A stretch of 48,982 bases of DNA, taken from a virus. Shown here piece after piece: positions 15,701 to 24,110 of this stretch. Both the position numbers and the translations under genes were made by a program. The notes beneath the pieces are model-generated. The model was not told where the DNA came from, made no database searches, and saw nothing but the letters and a program-made list of their open reading frames with translations. Position 1 is the stretch's first letter; each line of letters opens with the position of its first letter. The DNA is taken from positions 1-48,982 of IMG/VR virus record IMGVR_UViG_3300027028_000034; one strand, given 5' to 3'.

Positions 15701-17053
15701 CTATGCCACCTCCCAAGTAATATAGAATGCTTCGATGGCATCAAGCGGCTTGGCGAATAGCTTGAAATACGCGTAATCGAAGTCACTCACATTGTTCGGA
15801 TCTTCCGTGAAGGTATAACCTTCATCAATCGCTTTTTGGCTCCTGCGGATTGCTAGGTATTCAAGCACAGCCGCAATAAACATACCCCGACCATCCTTGT
15901 CATTGTCCAGTTTAGCCTTCCACTTCTTCGCCGTGGAATAGATGTCGTTCAGGACTTGGTCGATCGTCATAGAAACACGAATCTTTCCAAAGTCCTCACG
16001 TTCACCTGCACCCATCGTTGTCAGCGTATTGACCGCTGACTCAATGATATAGTCGTAACCGTCTCGTGTAGCCATCAGAGTTCCTTCAGCCAGTCCTTTG
16101 ATAACTTCGCTATGGCTCCAATCGATGGCAGCCTGTGTCATTGGGACCTTAACCCCTGTAAAGGACTTATTCGCAGGTGTACCAGCCATCAGACCAGCCA
16201 ACCATGCTCCCCATTGCACCGAGTTGTACGTTTTCCCGTTGGTGTGTATCCCAGCTAGTGAACAGTTGACGATGTACCGCGCGTTCATAGCCCGGCTACG
16301 AGCATTATGCTTATCAATGTCGGTATCATCCAGTGGAGGGCCAGAAACGACCAACTGAGCAAGTCTGCGGGCCTTCATGCGCCGATCAAGCAACCATTGT
16401 TTTGCCGCTGCTTGGACGGCTGCATCCGTGGAGGGTAAATAGAACACATCGAAGGTCAGACCGTCCACCCGGTTAAAGATCCGACTCCAGTCTCCCGCTG
16501 TAATTGTCGCTGAACCAGATAGGGCTCCCGTAAGCGCCGTGTATGCCACGTCTGCCCAATCAACAGCGCCTATAGACTTAAAGCGGACCATATTGGACTT
16601 CTTCAATGCTTCTTCAGCAGCAGTCTTATCGGCTACTGTGAACGTCTCTGTGTCATAAATCCCTGTGGTATCGCGGATAATGATTTCCTTTTTGGTGGCA
16701 TCGACCAAGCTGGCACGGATCATGTATTCAAAATCATTACCGCGTAATCCTGGATAACGTGCCTCAATCATGTAGCTGTCCGTAACAGATACGGAAGCAA
16801 CCTTTTCCAAGCCACTGGTGACACGGTAACCTACAACCGTTGCCCCCGTTTCCGAAGCCAGCTCTAATTCATCGACCTGCAGGCCGCTTTCCTTCAAGCG
16901 TTCGGACGTGTCGGCCATATCCATGGCTTGGTTGACTGCGCCCCATTCCGCTTGATACGGAATAAGTACGCGCCCTGTCGCTGGTACCACTCTTGCCTTG
17001 GCCAAAGCGATCAGTTCAATGACTGCCCCTGGTCTAACCCTCTGAATTGACAT
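15701..17053 (-). CDS. xkdK: contractile tail sheath protein (XkdK-like)
   Basis: 450 residues, the usual size of XkdK. The N-terminus SIQRVRPGAVIELIALAKA, a central NARYIVNCSLAGIHTNGKTYNS region with the strongly conserved AWLAGLMAGTPANKSFTGVK, and a C-terminal domain (DFGKIRVSMTIDQVLNDIYST) are characteristic of phage tail sheath proteins (PF04984). It marks the phage as a myovirus. AGGAGG precedes the start; the start overlaps the small gene upstream by 20 bases. Confidence 0.96.
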   Translation of the reverse strand: MSIQRVRPGAVIELIALAKARVVPATGRVLIPYQAEWGAVNQAMDMADTSERLKESGLQVDELELASETGATVVGYRVTSGLEKVASVSVTDSYMIEARYPGLRGNDFEYMIRASLVDATKKEIIIRDTTGIYDTETFTVADKTAAEEALKKSNMVRFKSIGAVDWADVAYTALTGALSGSATITAGDWSRIFNRVDGLTFDVFYLPSTDAAVQAAAKQWLLDRRMKARRLAQLVVSGPPLDDTDIDKHNARSRAMNARYIVNCSLAGIHTNGKTYNSVQWGAWLAGLMAGTPANKSFTGVKVPMTQAAIDWSHSEVIKGLAEGTLMATRDGYDYIIESAVNTLTTMGAGEREDFGKIRVSMTIDQVLNDIYSTAKKWKAKLDNDKDGRGMFIAAVLEYLAIRRSQKAIDEGYTFTEDPNNVSDFDYAYFKLFAKPLDAIEAFYITWEVA

Positions 17054-17279
17054 TCAACGTTTCCTCCTTCTGTACCGCTGAACGCAAATAGGCATCCAGT
17101 CGGCTTTGTACTTCCTGCTGGGATAGCAGGATATCAGCTTTGCAATCAAAAAGGGCGCCCGCCACCTCAAAGCGTTCATGCTTCAAGGCGGCTGCACCCT
17201 CAATCCATTCTTGCTTGGTACGCTTGTTCAGATCCTCCTGGACAGCGACAGCAAGCCTTTCCTTGCGTGTTGTACTCAT
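17034..17279 (-). CDS. small protein at the xkzA position, unknown function
   Basis: 81 residues, charged and helical (MSTTRKERLAVAVQEDLNKR...). It occupies the place between the XkdJ-like gene and the sheath where PBSX has the small gene xkzA. AAAGGAGCTCACACC precedes the ATG. It overlaps its neighbours on both sides (20 and 4 bases), so it is translationally coupled. It may help sheath or neck assembly (inference from position). Confidence 0.6.
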   Translation of the reverse strand: MSTTRKERLAVAVQEDLNKRTKQEWIEGAAALKHERFEVAGALFDCKADILLSQQEVQSRLDAYLRSAVQKEETLNVNSEG

Positions 17280-17743
17280 GGTGTGAGCTCCTTTCCATAT
17301 CCAATGTGGAATTCATTGATCTTCGGCACCGGAACCTTCGGCACTGCCAGAAGATACGAATACCTGCAGGTGACTTCAATCCGATCCTTTTCGGGTCGGT
17401 TACGCGGTGGTTCCATCACCAATGCCACACCAAAGCGTTTTGATGCGTAGCAAAACCGTTGTTGCCGTAAGAATGTGAACAACGGCGCTAAATCAAAGGG
17501 GATGGGCTCACCCTCGTCTTCTTCCGTTACTCGCTCCTTATCAAAATGGAAGACAAGTCCTACATCCTCTACGATCCGGTCAGCCCGCGGGGTATGGGTC
17601 TTATCAGATACAAGATCCGTTTCAATAAAAACGGAAGGCGTATCGAAATTCCCAGCCAGCCATTGCGTCCGGTCCCGTAGGATCGTCAGATCCGGGTAAA
17701 CATGCCGCACGATTTCTGCCCATGACTTCAATCCTTCATCCAT
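17276..17743 (-). CDS. xkdJ: tail terminator-like neck protein (XkdJ-like)
   Basis: 155 residues, alpha/beta. It sits between the gp10-like protein and the sheath, the position of XkdJ/YqbJ, whose family is thought to cap the tail tube. Visible features are an N-terminal helix with YPDLTILRDRTQWL, FIETDLVSDKTHTPR and a C-terminal beta strand RIEVTCRYSYLLAVPK. The one-base overlap of start and stop with the XkdI-like gene shows coupling. Confidence 0.65.
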   Translation of the reverse strand: MDEGLKSWAEIVRHVYPDLTILRDRTQWLAGNFDTPSVFIETDLVSDKTHTPRADRIVEDVGLVFHFDKERVTEEDEGEPIPFDLAPLFTFLRQQRFCYASKRFGVALVMEPPRNRPEKDRIEVTCRYSYLLAVPKVPVPKINEFHIGYGKELTP

Positions 17744-18267
17744 CAGCGCAGCACCCTTTCCAACTCAATTTCAAGCCGCCTTATGATGAGTTGATTCATT
17801 CCGCCTTCAAACTGCGTCACGGCAATGTCGAAATACTTCCGACCGATGAAGCTTCGTGGCTTAGCCATGAATCCAGTCTTGGCATTTCGGTCATATACAA
17901 ATGATCCACCACTGTTCCAATAACCTGGTACCCAATGGGCTTTGTGAATCGTGTAACCGTCATTAATCAAACGTGGGTATCCCCATGCCCCCTGATCGTT
18001 TGAACCGGACCCAAGATCAGATCCGACTTCCAACGTGATAGAGTTCCTGTCCACGTCCCATTCCCATACGTTTCCGTCGCCACCACGGGTAAAGGAGTTC
18101 CACATCAAACCTGTATCAATAAGACCTTGCTTATCGATTTCATCAATGATGTGGTTTAACAACGTTTCACCCAAAGCTTCGGCAATGTTGGTCAAAACTC
18201 GCTTCATCCCTTGATCAGCCAATCTTCTGAATCTACGTGCCAATCCATCAAAGTCATTAACGATCAT
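17743..18267 (-). CDS. xkdI: HK97 gp10-like head-tail joining protein (XkdI-like)
   Basis: 174 residues. The pattern RFRRLADQGMKRVLTNIAEA, then DTGLMWNSFTRG and a late AKPRSFIGRKYFDIAV is that of the HK97 gp10 / XkdI family of neck proteins. Gene order (connector, head completion, gp10, terminator, sheath) agrees. GGTGAAAGGCA precedes the start. Confidence 0.82.
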   Translation of the reverse strand: MIVNDFDGLARRFRRLADQGMKRVLTNIAEALGETLLNHIIDEIDKQGLIDTGLMWNSFTRGGDGNVWEWDVDRNSITLEVGSDLGSGSNDQGAWGYPRLINDGYTIHKAHWVPGYWNSGGSFVYDRNAKTGFMAKPRSFIGRKYFDIAVTQFEGGMNQLIIRRLEIELERVLR

Positions 18268-18580
18268 TGCCTTTCACCTCACATGTCATCAACAACTCCA
18301 TCCAATAGCGCCGAGGATTTGCATCGATGACGAGATAACGACGGCCAAATAATACAATTTCATCGCTGATCCGGACATCAGCCAACTTAGGTACTCCGAT
18401 AGTCTTCTTGACGATATACATCACGGGTTTGGCATCAACCTTGTCGGATGTCTCCGTCTTGATAACATGGCATTTGAGGTCCGCAATTTTGCCGCTCTTC
18501 CGATCATTGAACAGATCGTCACCGTCTCGCTTGCTGCCAACCCGATACACAGCAAGTGGCGTTTTAAATCGGTGGTTCAC
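18257..18580 (-). CDS. xkdH: head closure/completion protein (XkdH-like, DUF3599)
   Basis: Predicted 107 residues from a GTG at 18580 that overlaps the previous stop codon as GTGA. A longer frame to 18709 would overlap the connector gene by 133 bases and its extra residues look like out-of-frame translation, so it is rejected. The protein is beta-rich (KTPLAVYRVGSKRDGDDLF..., IVLFGRRYLVIDANPRRY) and fits XkdH/YqbH, about 115 residues, which closes the head after packaging. Confidence 0.72.
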   Translation of the reverse strand: MNHRFKTPLAVYRVGSKRDGDDLFNDRKSGKIADLKCHVIKTETSDKVDAKPVMYIVKKTIGVPKLADVRISDEIVLFGRRYLVIDANPRRYWMELLMTCEVKGNDR

Positions 18581-18963
18581 AACAAATAGGCCGTGATGTT
18601 TCCATCGTCCGGCCCTTCCTGTTGTTTCTTCACCCACAAGAACAGTATCGCATCCACGTCCGGGTTCCCCGTGGTCATGCCTGCAATAGCCTGCCGAGTG
18701 TATGTCCAAGCACCGTCACTTTCAGAAGCATAATTACGAGCGACTGCAGCAAGATATTCCTCGCTGTCCTGCAGGGCAAGCCCTTCGGCCAGCTTCACCC
18801 AAGCAAGCATGAGTTGCCGATCCACGTCTTCGGGAAATGGAATAGGCAGATACAATTCAATACGCACTTGGGCGTCATCGATGTACTGTTCCAACTGTTC
18901 CGTTTCAGCTTCTTGGATTGGAGAGACGCGGCTACGAGTTTTAAGAAGTTGGGGCGTTAGCAT
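18577..18963 (-). CDS. head-tail connector (YqbG-like, DUF3199)
   Basis: 128 residues from the ATG at 18963 (AAGGATGATCCTT upstream; longer reading frame to 19002 rejected). Helical protein: MLTPQLLKTRSRVSPI, then TEQLEQYIDDAQVRIELYLP and a second helical pair ending DPVDAILFLWVKKQ. This is the gp6/gp15-like adaptor pattern of YqbG from the skin element, which docks onto the portal. Confidence 0.75.
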   Translation of the reverse strand: MLTPQLLKTRSRVSPIQEAETEQLEQYIDDAQVRIELYLPIPFPEDVDRQLMLAWVKLAEGLALQDSEEYLAAVARNYASESDGAWTYTRQAIAGMTTGNPDVDAILFLWVKKQQEGPDDGNITAYLL

Positions 18964-19270
18964 AAGGATCATCCTTCTGCGATAGAGCTGCCAAAGCATC
19001 AATCAAATCGGGTTTGTTCATCGTCGAAAAACCTTTAATGCCTGCCGCCTTGGCTTGCTCCTTCAGTTCCTGAAGGGAAGGACCATCATCTTTCCCGTTA
19101 TCGTCAGCCGCAGGAGCAGGTTCATCATGATTGTCTTCAACCGTGAAATCCTGCTCCTGTGCCAATTTATCTGCAATCTCATCAGCAATCATGAGAGGCT
19201 TGTTAGGCTCAAAACGAATGCCATACTTTGTTAGTGAAGTATTACTACCTTTAAAGATAATCTTTTTCAT
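18941..19270 (-). CDS. YqbF-like protein with C-terminal HeH/SAP-type domain
   Basis: 109 residues. The N-terminal 45 residues are a small beta domain (MKKIIFKGSNTSLTKYG, EPNKPLMIADEIADKLA), followed by an acidic linker (about 46-65) and a C-terminal helix-extended-helix motif, LQELKEQAKAAGIKGFSTMN then KPDLIDAL (about 66-95). The same arrangement occurs in YqbF downstream of the major capsid gene. The HeH domain is usually a nucleic-acid or protein contact module. Function unproven. Confidence 0.7.
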   Translation of the reverse strand: MKKIIFKGSNTSLTKYGIRFEPNKPLMIADEIADKLAQEQDFTVEDNHDEPAPAADDNGKDDGPSLQELKEQAKAAGIKGFSTMNKPDLIDALAALSQKDDPYANAPTS

Positions 19271-20217
19271 TAGAATTGCACCCCTTCTGCCATTGCAACA
19301 GCACCTGGCTCCTCGAAAATGAAATCCCCATCTGCGTGCGTAGCATAGAATCGTTTGTCCTCTGTTACAGCCGCTTTACCTTCGGTTGTCTTACGGATAA
19401 TCATGTCATAAGTATTTACAATGACAAAGTTTGGTTTATACGTGAATAGAACTGCACCCTCAGGCATATGTGGCACTTCTTCCACATCGTAGTTGTTGAT
19501 TCTCTTTTGCGCCCCTAAGATTTGAATTTGAATCGAAGCACTGGTATCTTTCAAAGCCAATTGTTCCAAGCGCTCCGAGAATGTATTGGGATGCATGAAA
19601 TATTTGAACTGTCCCGCACTGCGCAATCTTGTTGGCACAGAACGTTCTAGTCTGAAGAAAATACCGAGCTTACCAGTTGCGTCAAGTGTAGACCAATCAG
19701 TGAAATTCCCAGTCGAGCGAGCTTTTTTCAACCAGCCATCAGCAATGCTCAGGAAGTCATAATCAGGATCAGTGTTCAGAGTGCTCATATCACCATTAAA
19801 GCCCAAGTCCTGCATGTTTTCGCCAAAGTTTCGGGTCATGCCACCCATGATGATTTCTTCAATGTTCTGTTTCCGAACCCGCTGTTCCATCCGAATCTTT
19901 TCTTCCGTGATCTCATATTGGAGAGTTACAGGAACAACAGAATAAGGAACTTGTTGATACACAGGTTCAGTTTGCTTACCAGCGGGATTCCCCTCTCTTT
20001 TCTTACGTAGGTTTCGCCCTGTCACGCCGATCTTGTCAATAGTCCCCTTCGAACCGTCTCGGGTTTCAGTACGGATTCCTTTCAAGAATTCTGTGGATTC
20101 GTATGCCATCTGCAAAAATGCATCGACTTCCTCATAGTTCATTGCTGCTGGATCAAGACCGGTATGAATTGTACCTTTGCTAATGCTACTGTTTGCGATT
20201 TGTCCGTTATTTCTCAT
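19270..20217 (-). CDS. xkdG: major capsid protein (XkdG-like)
   Basis: 315 residues, the expected size of PBSX XkdG (about 311). Features: MRNNGQIANSSISKGTIHTG start, GVTGRNLRKKREGNPAG in the first third, EITEEKIRMEQRVRKQNIE in an HK97-type spine helix position, and late YDMIIRKTTEGKAAVTEDKR. It lies directly after the XkdF protease/scaffold gene and is preceded by AAAAGGAGGAATATAAAAC, a strong ribosome site as expected for the most abundant structural protein. Confidence 0.92.
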   Translation of the reverse strand: MRNNGQIANSSISKGTIHTGLDPAAMNYEEVDAFLQMAYESTEFLKGIRTETRDGSKGTIDKIGVTGRNLRKKREGNPAGKQTEPVYQQVPYSVVPVTLQYEITEEKIRMEQRVRKQNIEEIIMGGMTRNFGENMQDLGFNGDMSTLNTDPDYDFLSIADGWLKKARSTGNFTDWSTLDATGKLGIFFRLERSVPTRLRSAGQFKYFMHPNTFSERLEQLALKDTSASIQIQILGAQKRINNYDVEEVPHMPEGAVLFTYKPNFVIVNTYDMIIRKTTEGKAAVTEDKRFYATHADGDFIFEEPGAVAMAEGVQF

Positions 20218-20240
20218 AGTTTTATATTCCTCCTTTTAAA

Positions 20241-21479
20241 TTAAACGAAGCGGGCCAGCGTAGAAGTGCCAGATGCTTTCTGAATTTGAGTTTCTTCTGC
20301 GCCACCTTGAGCAGATCCACCGCGGCTGTTTTTAACGATCTGCACATCAGCAGCCAACGTAGTCATTTGCTCAGTCAATGGAGCGAGAGCCTTGGCAATG
20401 GCATCTGTAACAGCATCCGCTTCTGGATTAGTGCCTGTTCCCGCACCAGATGTTCCAGCGTTTGGATCTGGATCATCTTCGCCATCCTGTTTCTTCAGTT
20501 CAGTGACATCAGCTGCCAGTCCCTCCATTTGTTTAACAATAGGCCCAACAGCAGCCTGAACAGCTTTTGCAATATCTTCTGGTTTCAAATCGTCTTCCTC
20601 CTCAGGCTCTTCTTCAGGAGCCGTTTTATTTTTAAGGTCGGTCAATGTAGCAATCGCATCATCAATGTGTTGCAGGTTGCTGGCAGAAATCTTTTTGCCA
20701 GCTTTGACAATAGCTTCAGGGGGTTGGCCTATCGCCTTCACGATATCCTCCTGCACCAATACGTCCTGGGCAATCTCAACAAAATCTTGCAATGCTTCGC
20801 GTATAACTTCAGGATCTGTTTCCATTCCCGATTCCCACGAGTCCCAACGAAAAAGAACCGCGTTCAAGGCGTCTTGCGCTGCCCAAAACTCACGGTTCTT
20901 TCTGTTCTTATTGTACTTTTCTGCTACAGTGCCCTTCTCAATCAGGCCAAGCGCTTTGGCAATACGTTTCATCAAGCCCTTAGAAACAGCCGTATCTTCC
21001 TCGACTTCTTCACGTTTACCAACGCCCCACATACTGAATCCGGTGATTTCCCCCTTCTGAATATCTTCCCAAGTAGCGTCGTCAGTGACCTTCACGCCAG
21101 CGACCCATGAACCTTTTGCAATTACTTGGTCGCCAATCTCCATATCACACGGGGCGATGTAGGACTCAACAACGTAACCTTTGTCAGTGTCAAGATCATG
21201 CTGCTTATCGATGTTATAGGTGTGCTGACCCTCCATAAACAAATGAGCTGCCTTCTCGATCTCGACTGCATCCATCATGTCCCCATGGGAATCTTCCACA
21301 TCCGGTTGGTACACAACTCCGATAACTACGTGCTTCGTGTCATCCACTTTAGCAATCTGGACCTGTTTCTGGATGGCATCTTTACCAGATGCTTTAACAA
21401 TAGCGAATGGCACACCATTAGCGCCCTTATCCACGAGCGACAAGTGCGTAATCTTTGCATCCTTCATTTTGTAGGTCAT
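20241..21479 (-). CDS. xkdF: XkdF-like prohead protease/scaffold fusion
   Basis: 412 residues from the ATG at 21479; the GTG at 21491 is within the AAGGAGGTGAG ribosome site and is not used. Residues about 1-170 contain KITHLSLVDKGANGVPFAIVK, VVYQPDVEDSHGDMM, and a later GSWVAGVKVTDDATW then ITGFSMWGVGK, as in XkdF (putative serine protease, PF14550). Residues about 250-412 form a charged, coiled-coil-prone region (acidic PEEEPEEEDD and repeated heptads AVGPIVKQMEGLAADVTELK) that likely serves as internal scaffold removed at maturation. Confidence 0.87.
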   Translation of the reverse strand: MTYKMKDAKITHLSLVDKGANGVPFAIVKASGKDAIQKQVQIAKVDDTKHVVIGVVYQPDVEDSHGDMMDAVEIEKAAHLFMEGQHTYNIDKQHDLDTDKGYVVESYIAPCDMEIGDQVIAKGSWVAGVKVTDDATWEDIQKGEITGFSMWGVGKREEVEEDTAVSKGLMKRIAKALGLIEKGTVAEKYNKNRKNREFWAAQDALNAVLFRWDSWESGMETDPEVIREALQDFVEIAQDVLVQEDIVKAIGQPPEAIVKAGKKISASNLQHIDDAIATLTDLKNKTAPEEEPEEEDDLKPEDIAKAVQAAVGPIVKQMEGLAADVTELKKQDGEDDPDPNAGTSGAGTGTNPEADAVTDAIAKALAPLTEQMTTLAADVQIVKNSRGGSAQGGAEETQIQKASGTSTLARFV

Positions 21480-21676
21480 TTCTTCTCTCACCTCCTTTCT
21501 TATTCAAGTTAAATTTTGTATAATTGCATCATTGTGTATTGAGGTCAGCTTTGCTGGGGTCATGTACCTTGTCACTTCCTATCCTTGGTGGTTGTGTTCT
21601 TGCTGTGGGGTTAACCACTTACATTAGTAATAAGTTAAAACACAAAGAAACTACACATCAAAAGGAGGCGTTGCCT

Positions 21677-21778
21677 ATGGAGAATAAGATGAAAAGAGCT
21701 TCCAAGGAAATCGTATCATCAGCAACTCAAGCAACTGCCAAGATTATTGAAGGGGTGGCTATCGGCTGCCTGACCTGA
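21677..21778 (+). CDS. candidate 33-residue protein on the opposite strand inside the head operon
   Basis: AAAGGAGG at 21661-21667 with 9-base spacing to ATG at 21677 gives MENKMKRASKEIVSSATQAT and a further 13 residues. The frame is open upstream to 21524, where a hydrophobic segment (PILGGCVLAVGLTTYISNK) would precede it, so a longer membrane-anchored form with a TTG start is possible. It runs against the head genes in the only gap of the region (21492-21802). A moron is plausible; chance is not excluded. Confidence 0.4.
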   Translation: MENKMKRASKEIVSSATQATAKIIEGVAIGCLT

Positions 21779-21802
21779 ATACACAAAAGGATCGCTCTCT
21801 CT

Positions 21803-22636
21803 TCAGAATTCTAAAACTAATTGCATCGTGCATCGACAATTGACGATTTCCTTTGCTCCACCCGCAGGATCACCAGGATACATAAGCATGCTTGAACCCA
21901 CTTTGAAAGGCTTGTCCAGAGCAACAACCTGGCCATTCGCTTTCTGGTGGGTTTTTCGTGTCCGTTTCCCGGCAGCCGAACGCCATTTCTTCCCCTTAGC
22001 TATTTCTGACTGCTTCCAGCCCTCCAACTTGCCGCCGTTGGCTGCTGCCGTACTCATCGTACGAGAGATACGTTGTGCTCGCACCATACTGAATGGTCCA
22101 TCTTCGCCCGTAGTGGCTATAGCGCTGATCTCCTGCACCAGCAAAGCGCGATCTGAAGGCGTCTTCCCTTCCTCGATCGCTTTTTCGAAGCTACGCAAGA
22201 GCGTATCCGTTGAAGACTGGTTCATATCGGGTACCAGGCTGCGGATCTCCTTAACAAATTTCTTGGCCGCCTTATTCTTAGTGCTCCACACCTTTTCATC
22301 ATCAAGCTCAAACAGCTCAGACTCTCCCGCCAGATTGAACAACGGTTCGAATGCATCTTGTATCGCCTGTTCAAACAGATCACTAAAGACTTCAGAAGTG
22401 TGTAACGCAATCATGACCTTACCCAACTCACCAATATCACCAAGAGATTCCTCGCTCAGTTCACCGATAGCTTCCTGAAGGGCTTCTCCCTGAAGCTCTA
22501 AGATCTCCACGATCCGGTCTTCACCCTGCTTGTACAACTCTTCAAGCAACTTGCGTTCCACATATATCAGCTCAAGACTATCAAGAAACTCATCGTCATC
22601 AGCTTTGACAATCAGTTCCCAGCAAGCTTCACACAT
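21803..22636 (-). CDS. head morphogenesis protein (SPP1 gp7 / Mu gpF-like)
   Basis: 277 residues from the ATG at 22636, which overlaps the portal stop codon and has GAGGTGGG upstream; the longer frame to 22735 lies inside the portal gene. The C-terminal 60 residues carry the family signature RKTHQKANGQVVALDKPF, then MYPGDPAGGAKEIVNCRCTM (PF04233 Phage_Mu_F). The middle is helical. Proteins of this family are internal minor capsid proteins that bind the portal and help start DNA ejection. It follows the portal as in SPP1. Confidence 0.88.
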   Translation of the reverse strand: MCEACWELIVKADDDEFLDSLELIYVERKLLEELYKQGEDRIVEILELQGEALQEAIGELSEESLGDIGELGKVMIALHTSEVFSDLFEQAIQDAFEPLFNLAGESELFELDDEKVWSTKNKAAKKFVKEIRSLVPDMNQSSTDTLLRSFEKAIEEGKTPSDRALLVQEISAIATTGEDGPFSMVRAQRISRTMSTAAANGGKLEGWKQSEIAKGKKWRSAAGKRTRKTHQKANGQVVALDKPFKVGSSMLMYPGDPAGGAKEIVNCRCTMQLVLEF

Positions 22637-24110
22637 GAGCGCCCACCTCAGCTGATCCTTTTCGCAGTAAACGTTTAGCGATGATCGAAACACGCTCCTG
22701 CAGGTCGTCGGCATCACCGTTTCCTTCCGGATCAAGAATAATCGGTTGGCTTCCTGCTAATTGTGCAATCGGAGTATCAAGGTACTCCGGACTGAACTTG
22801 CTTTCATCAATCGTCGTACCCAGAACATCCTCAGCAATCGGGATCAGGTCACGGACCAACATAATGCCTCGTTCAGCGATAAAGTCCAGCATAGCCTTGC
22901 GATCTTCCGGATCAATGATGCTCGGTGCTCGAAGCACTGCTTTCACTCGGAAGATTCCCATGGCTGGGAACAACCGCTTGTTGAATATCTCATTCATGAT
23001 CCACTTGCGATAAGGCTCAAATACTTGTTCTTCTGCAAACTGCAATGCTGCCTGTGCTGTCGCCCGGTTATAATCTGAGCTTTGGCCAACAAGAATCGGC
23101 GGTAAGCGGAAGGATGACAAGATATCAGCTTTCTTTTCCTTCCCGTATTCCAAGAAGAGCGCATCTTGTTGCAGAAGGTCATTGAGCTTGTCCATCTGGA
23201 TTGATACCTTCTCAACCTTCTCGTCCATGGGGCCGCCAGTCTCTTGCCCTTTGGCTTCAAGGTAAAGAATACCCCCTTGGGATTGAGATCCTTTGACCTT
23301 ACTCAATAGCTCCATGGATTGTTGAGTGAGTCGTCCATTCGTCACAGTCAGGATCATAGAAAGCATCCGACCATTCGAGAAATAGGATACGTTCAATTCC
23401 TCAGCTTCACGGGAGCCGACCACACCAGGCGCGTTCCCAAACCAGCGGGGTTCACCATAGGCGCCGTCATTGCCGACCTTCAACGGAATGACCTGGTTCT
23501 CGGTACCATCAGTACCGAACAATCGAAACCAAACTACCGATGTCCCGCGCTTCATTGCATATCGACGTGCATAGATTTGTTGAGTGAATTCCTCAACCTC
23601 TTTGGTAGAGCTGATTCGTCGTTTGAGTTTAATTGTCGCAAGTTTGCTTTCCTTGGTGTACCGTACATACTTCGGGTCCATCCGGAAGATCGTCGGGAAC
23701 TCACTCCCGCTCGGCCAAGCAACTTCCATGTTGGCCATCCCCGTGCTTTCCAAATCCTCAATAAGCTGACCTATGATCTCTTCAGGATTATCTTCGAGGT
23801 TACATGTCTCCAAAAAGCGTTCAGCACGGTTCCATTCTTCCTTGGCCGAGTTGTCATCTTCACCAGACACATATTCCAAAGCAATACCGTGGCCAGCAAT
23901 GTTCCGCTTGTAAGCCTCAATGCATTGAGGAATGATGTTGCTGTTTTTGACAAGCAGCCTGCAGGAAGCAGGATCGTTGCCTGATTCAAATGGTAACAGC
24001 CCGTGATGATCATATAAGCTGTCGAATACATCGGGAAGTTGGGCGCTTGATGGAATGTGCTTACCTTCCTCTTTCGCATATGGAACCCATGATGCATTGC
24101 CTTCACTCAA
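22629..24110 (-). CDS. xkdE: portal protein (PBSX XkdE type)
   Basis: 493 residues, TTG start with GGGGTGGATATAA. Characteristic portal stretches: PSSAQLPDVFDSLYDHHGLL near the start, NIIPQCIEAYKRNIAGHG, FRMDPKYVRYTKESKL, and LPPILVGQSSDYNRATAQAA, the last being the most conserved region of PBSX-family portals. A long helix follows. It forms the dodecameric DNA channel. The gene starts one base after the terminase stop codon. Confidence 0.93.
   Translation of the reverse strand: MSEGNASWVPYAKEEGKHIPSSAQLPDVFDSLYDHHGLLPFESGNDPASCRLLVKNSNIIPQCIEAYKRNIAGHGIALEYVSGEDDNSAKEEWNRAERFLETCNLEDNPEEIIGQLIEDLESTGMANMEVAWPSGSEFPTIFRMDPKYVRYTKESKLATIKLKRRISSTKEVEEFTQQIYARRYAMKRGTSVVWFRLFGTDGTENQVIPLKVGNDGAYGEPRWFGNAPGVVGSREAEELNVSYFSNGRMLSMILTVTNGRLTQQSMELLSKVKGSQSQGGILYLEAKGQETGGPMDEKVEKVSIQMDKLNDLLQQDALFLEYGKEKKADILSSFRLPPILVGQSSDYNRATAQAALQFAEEQVFEPYRKWIMNEIFNKRLFPAMGIFRVKAVLRAPSIIDPEDRKAMLDFIAERGIMLVRDLIPIAEDVLGTTIDESKFSPEYLDTPIAQLAGSQPIILDPEGNGDADDLQERVSIIAKRLLRKGSAEVGAHV

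Noticed and set aside
18581-18709. N-terminal extension of the XkdH-like protein
   Set aside because: It would overlap the connector gene by 133 bases; the GTG at 18580 gives the usual GTGA coupling and family length.
20286-21110. 274-codon plus-strand frame opposite the XkdF gene
   Set aside because: Antisense shadow of a strong gene; rich in S, F, C and L as expected from the complement of an acidic protein.
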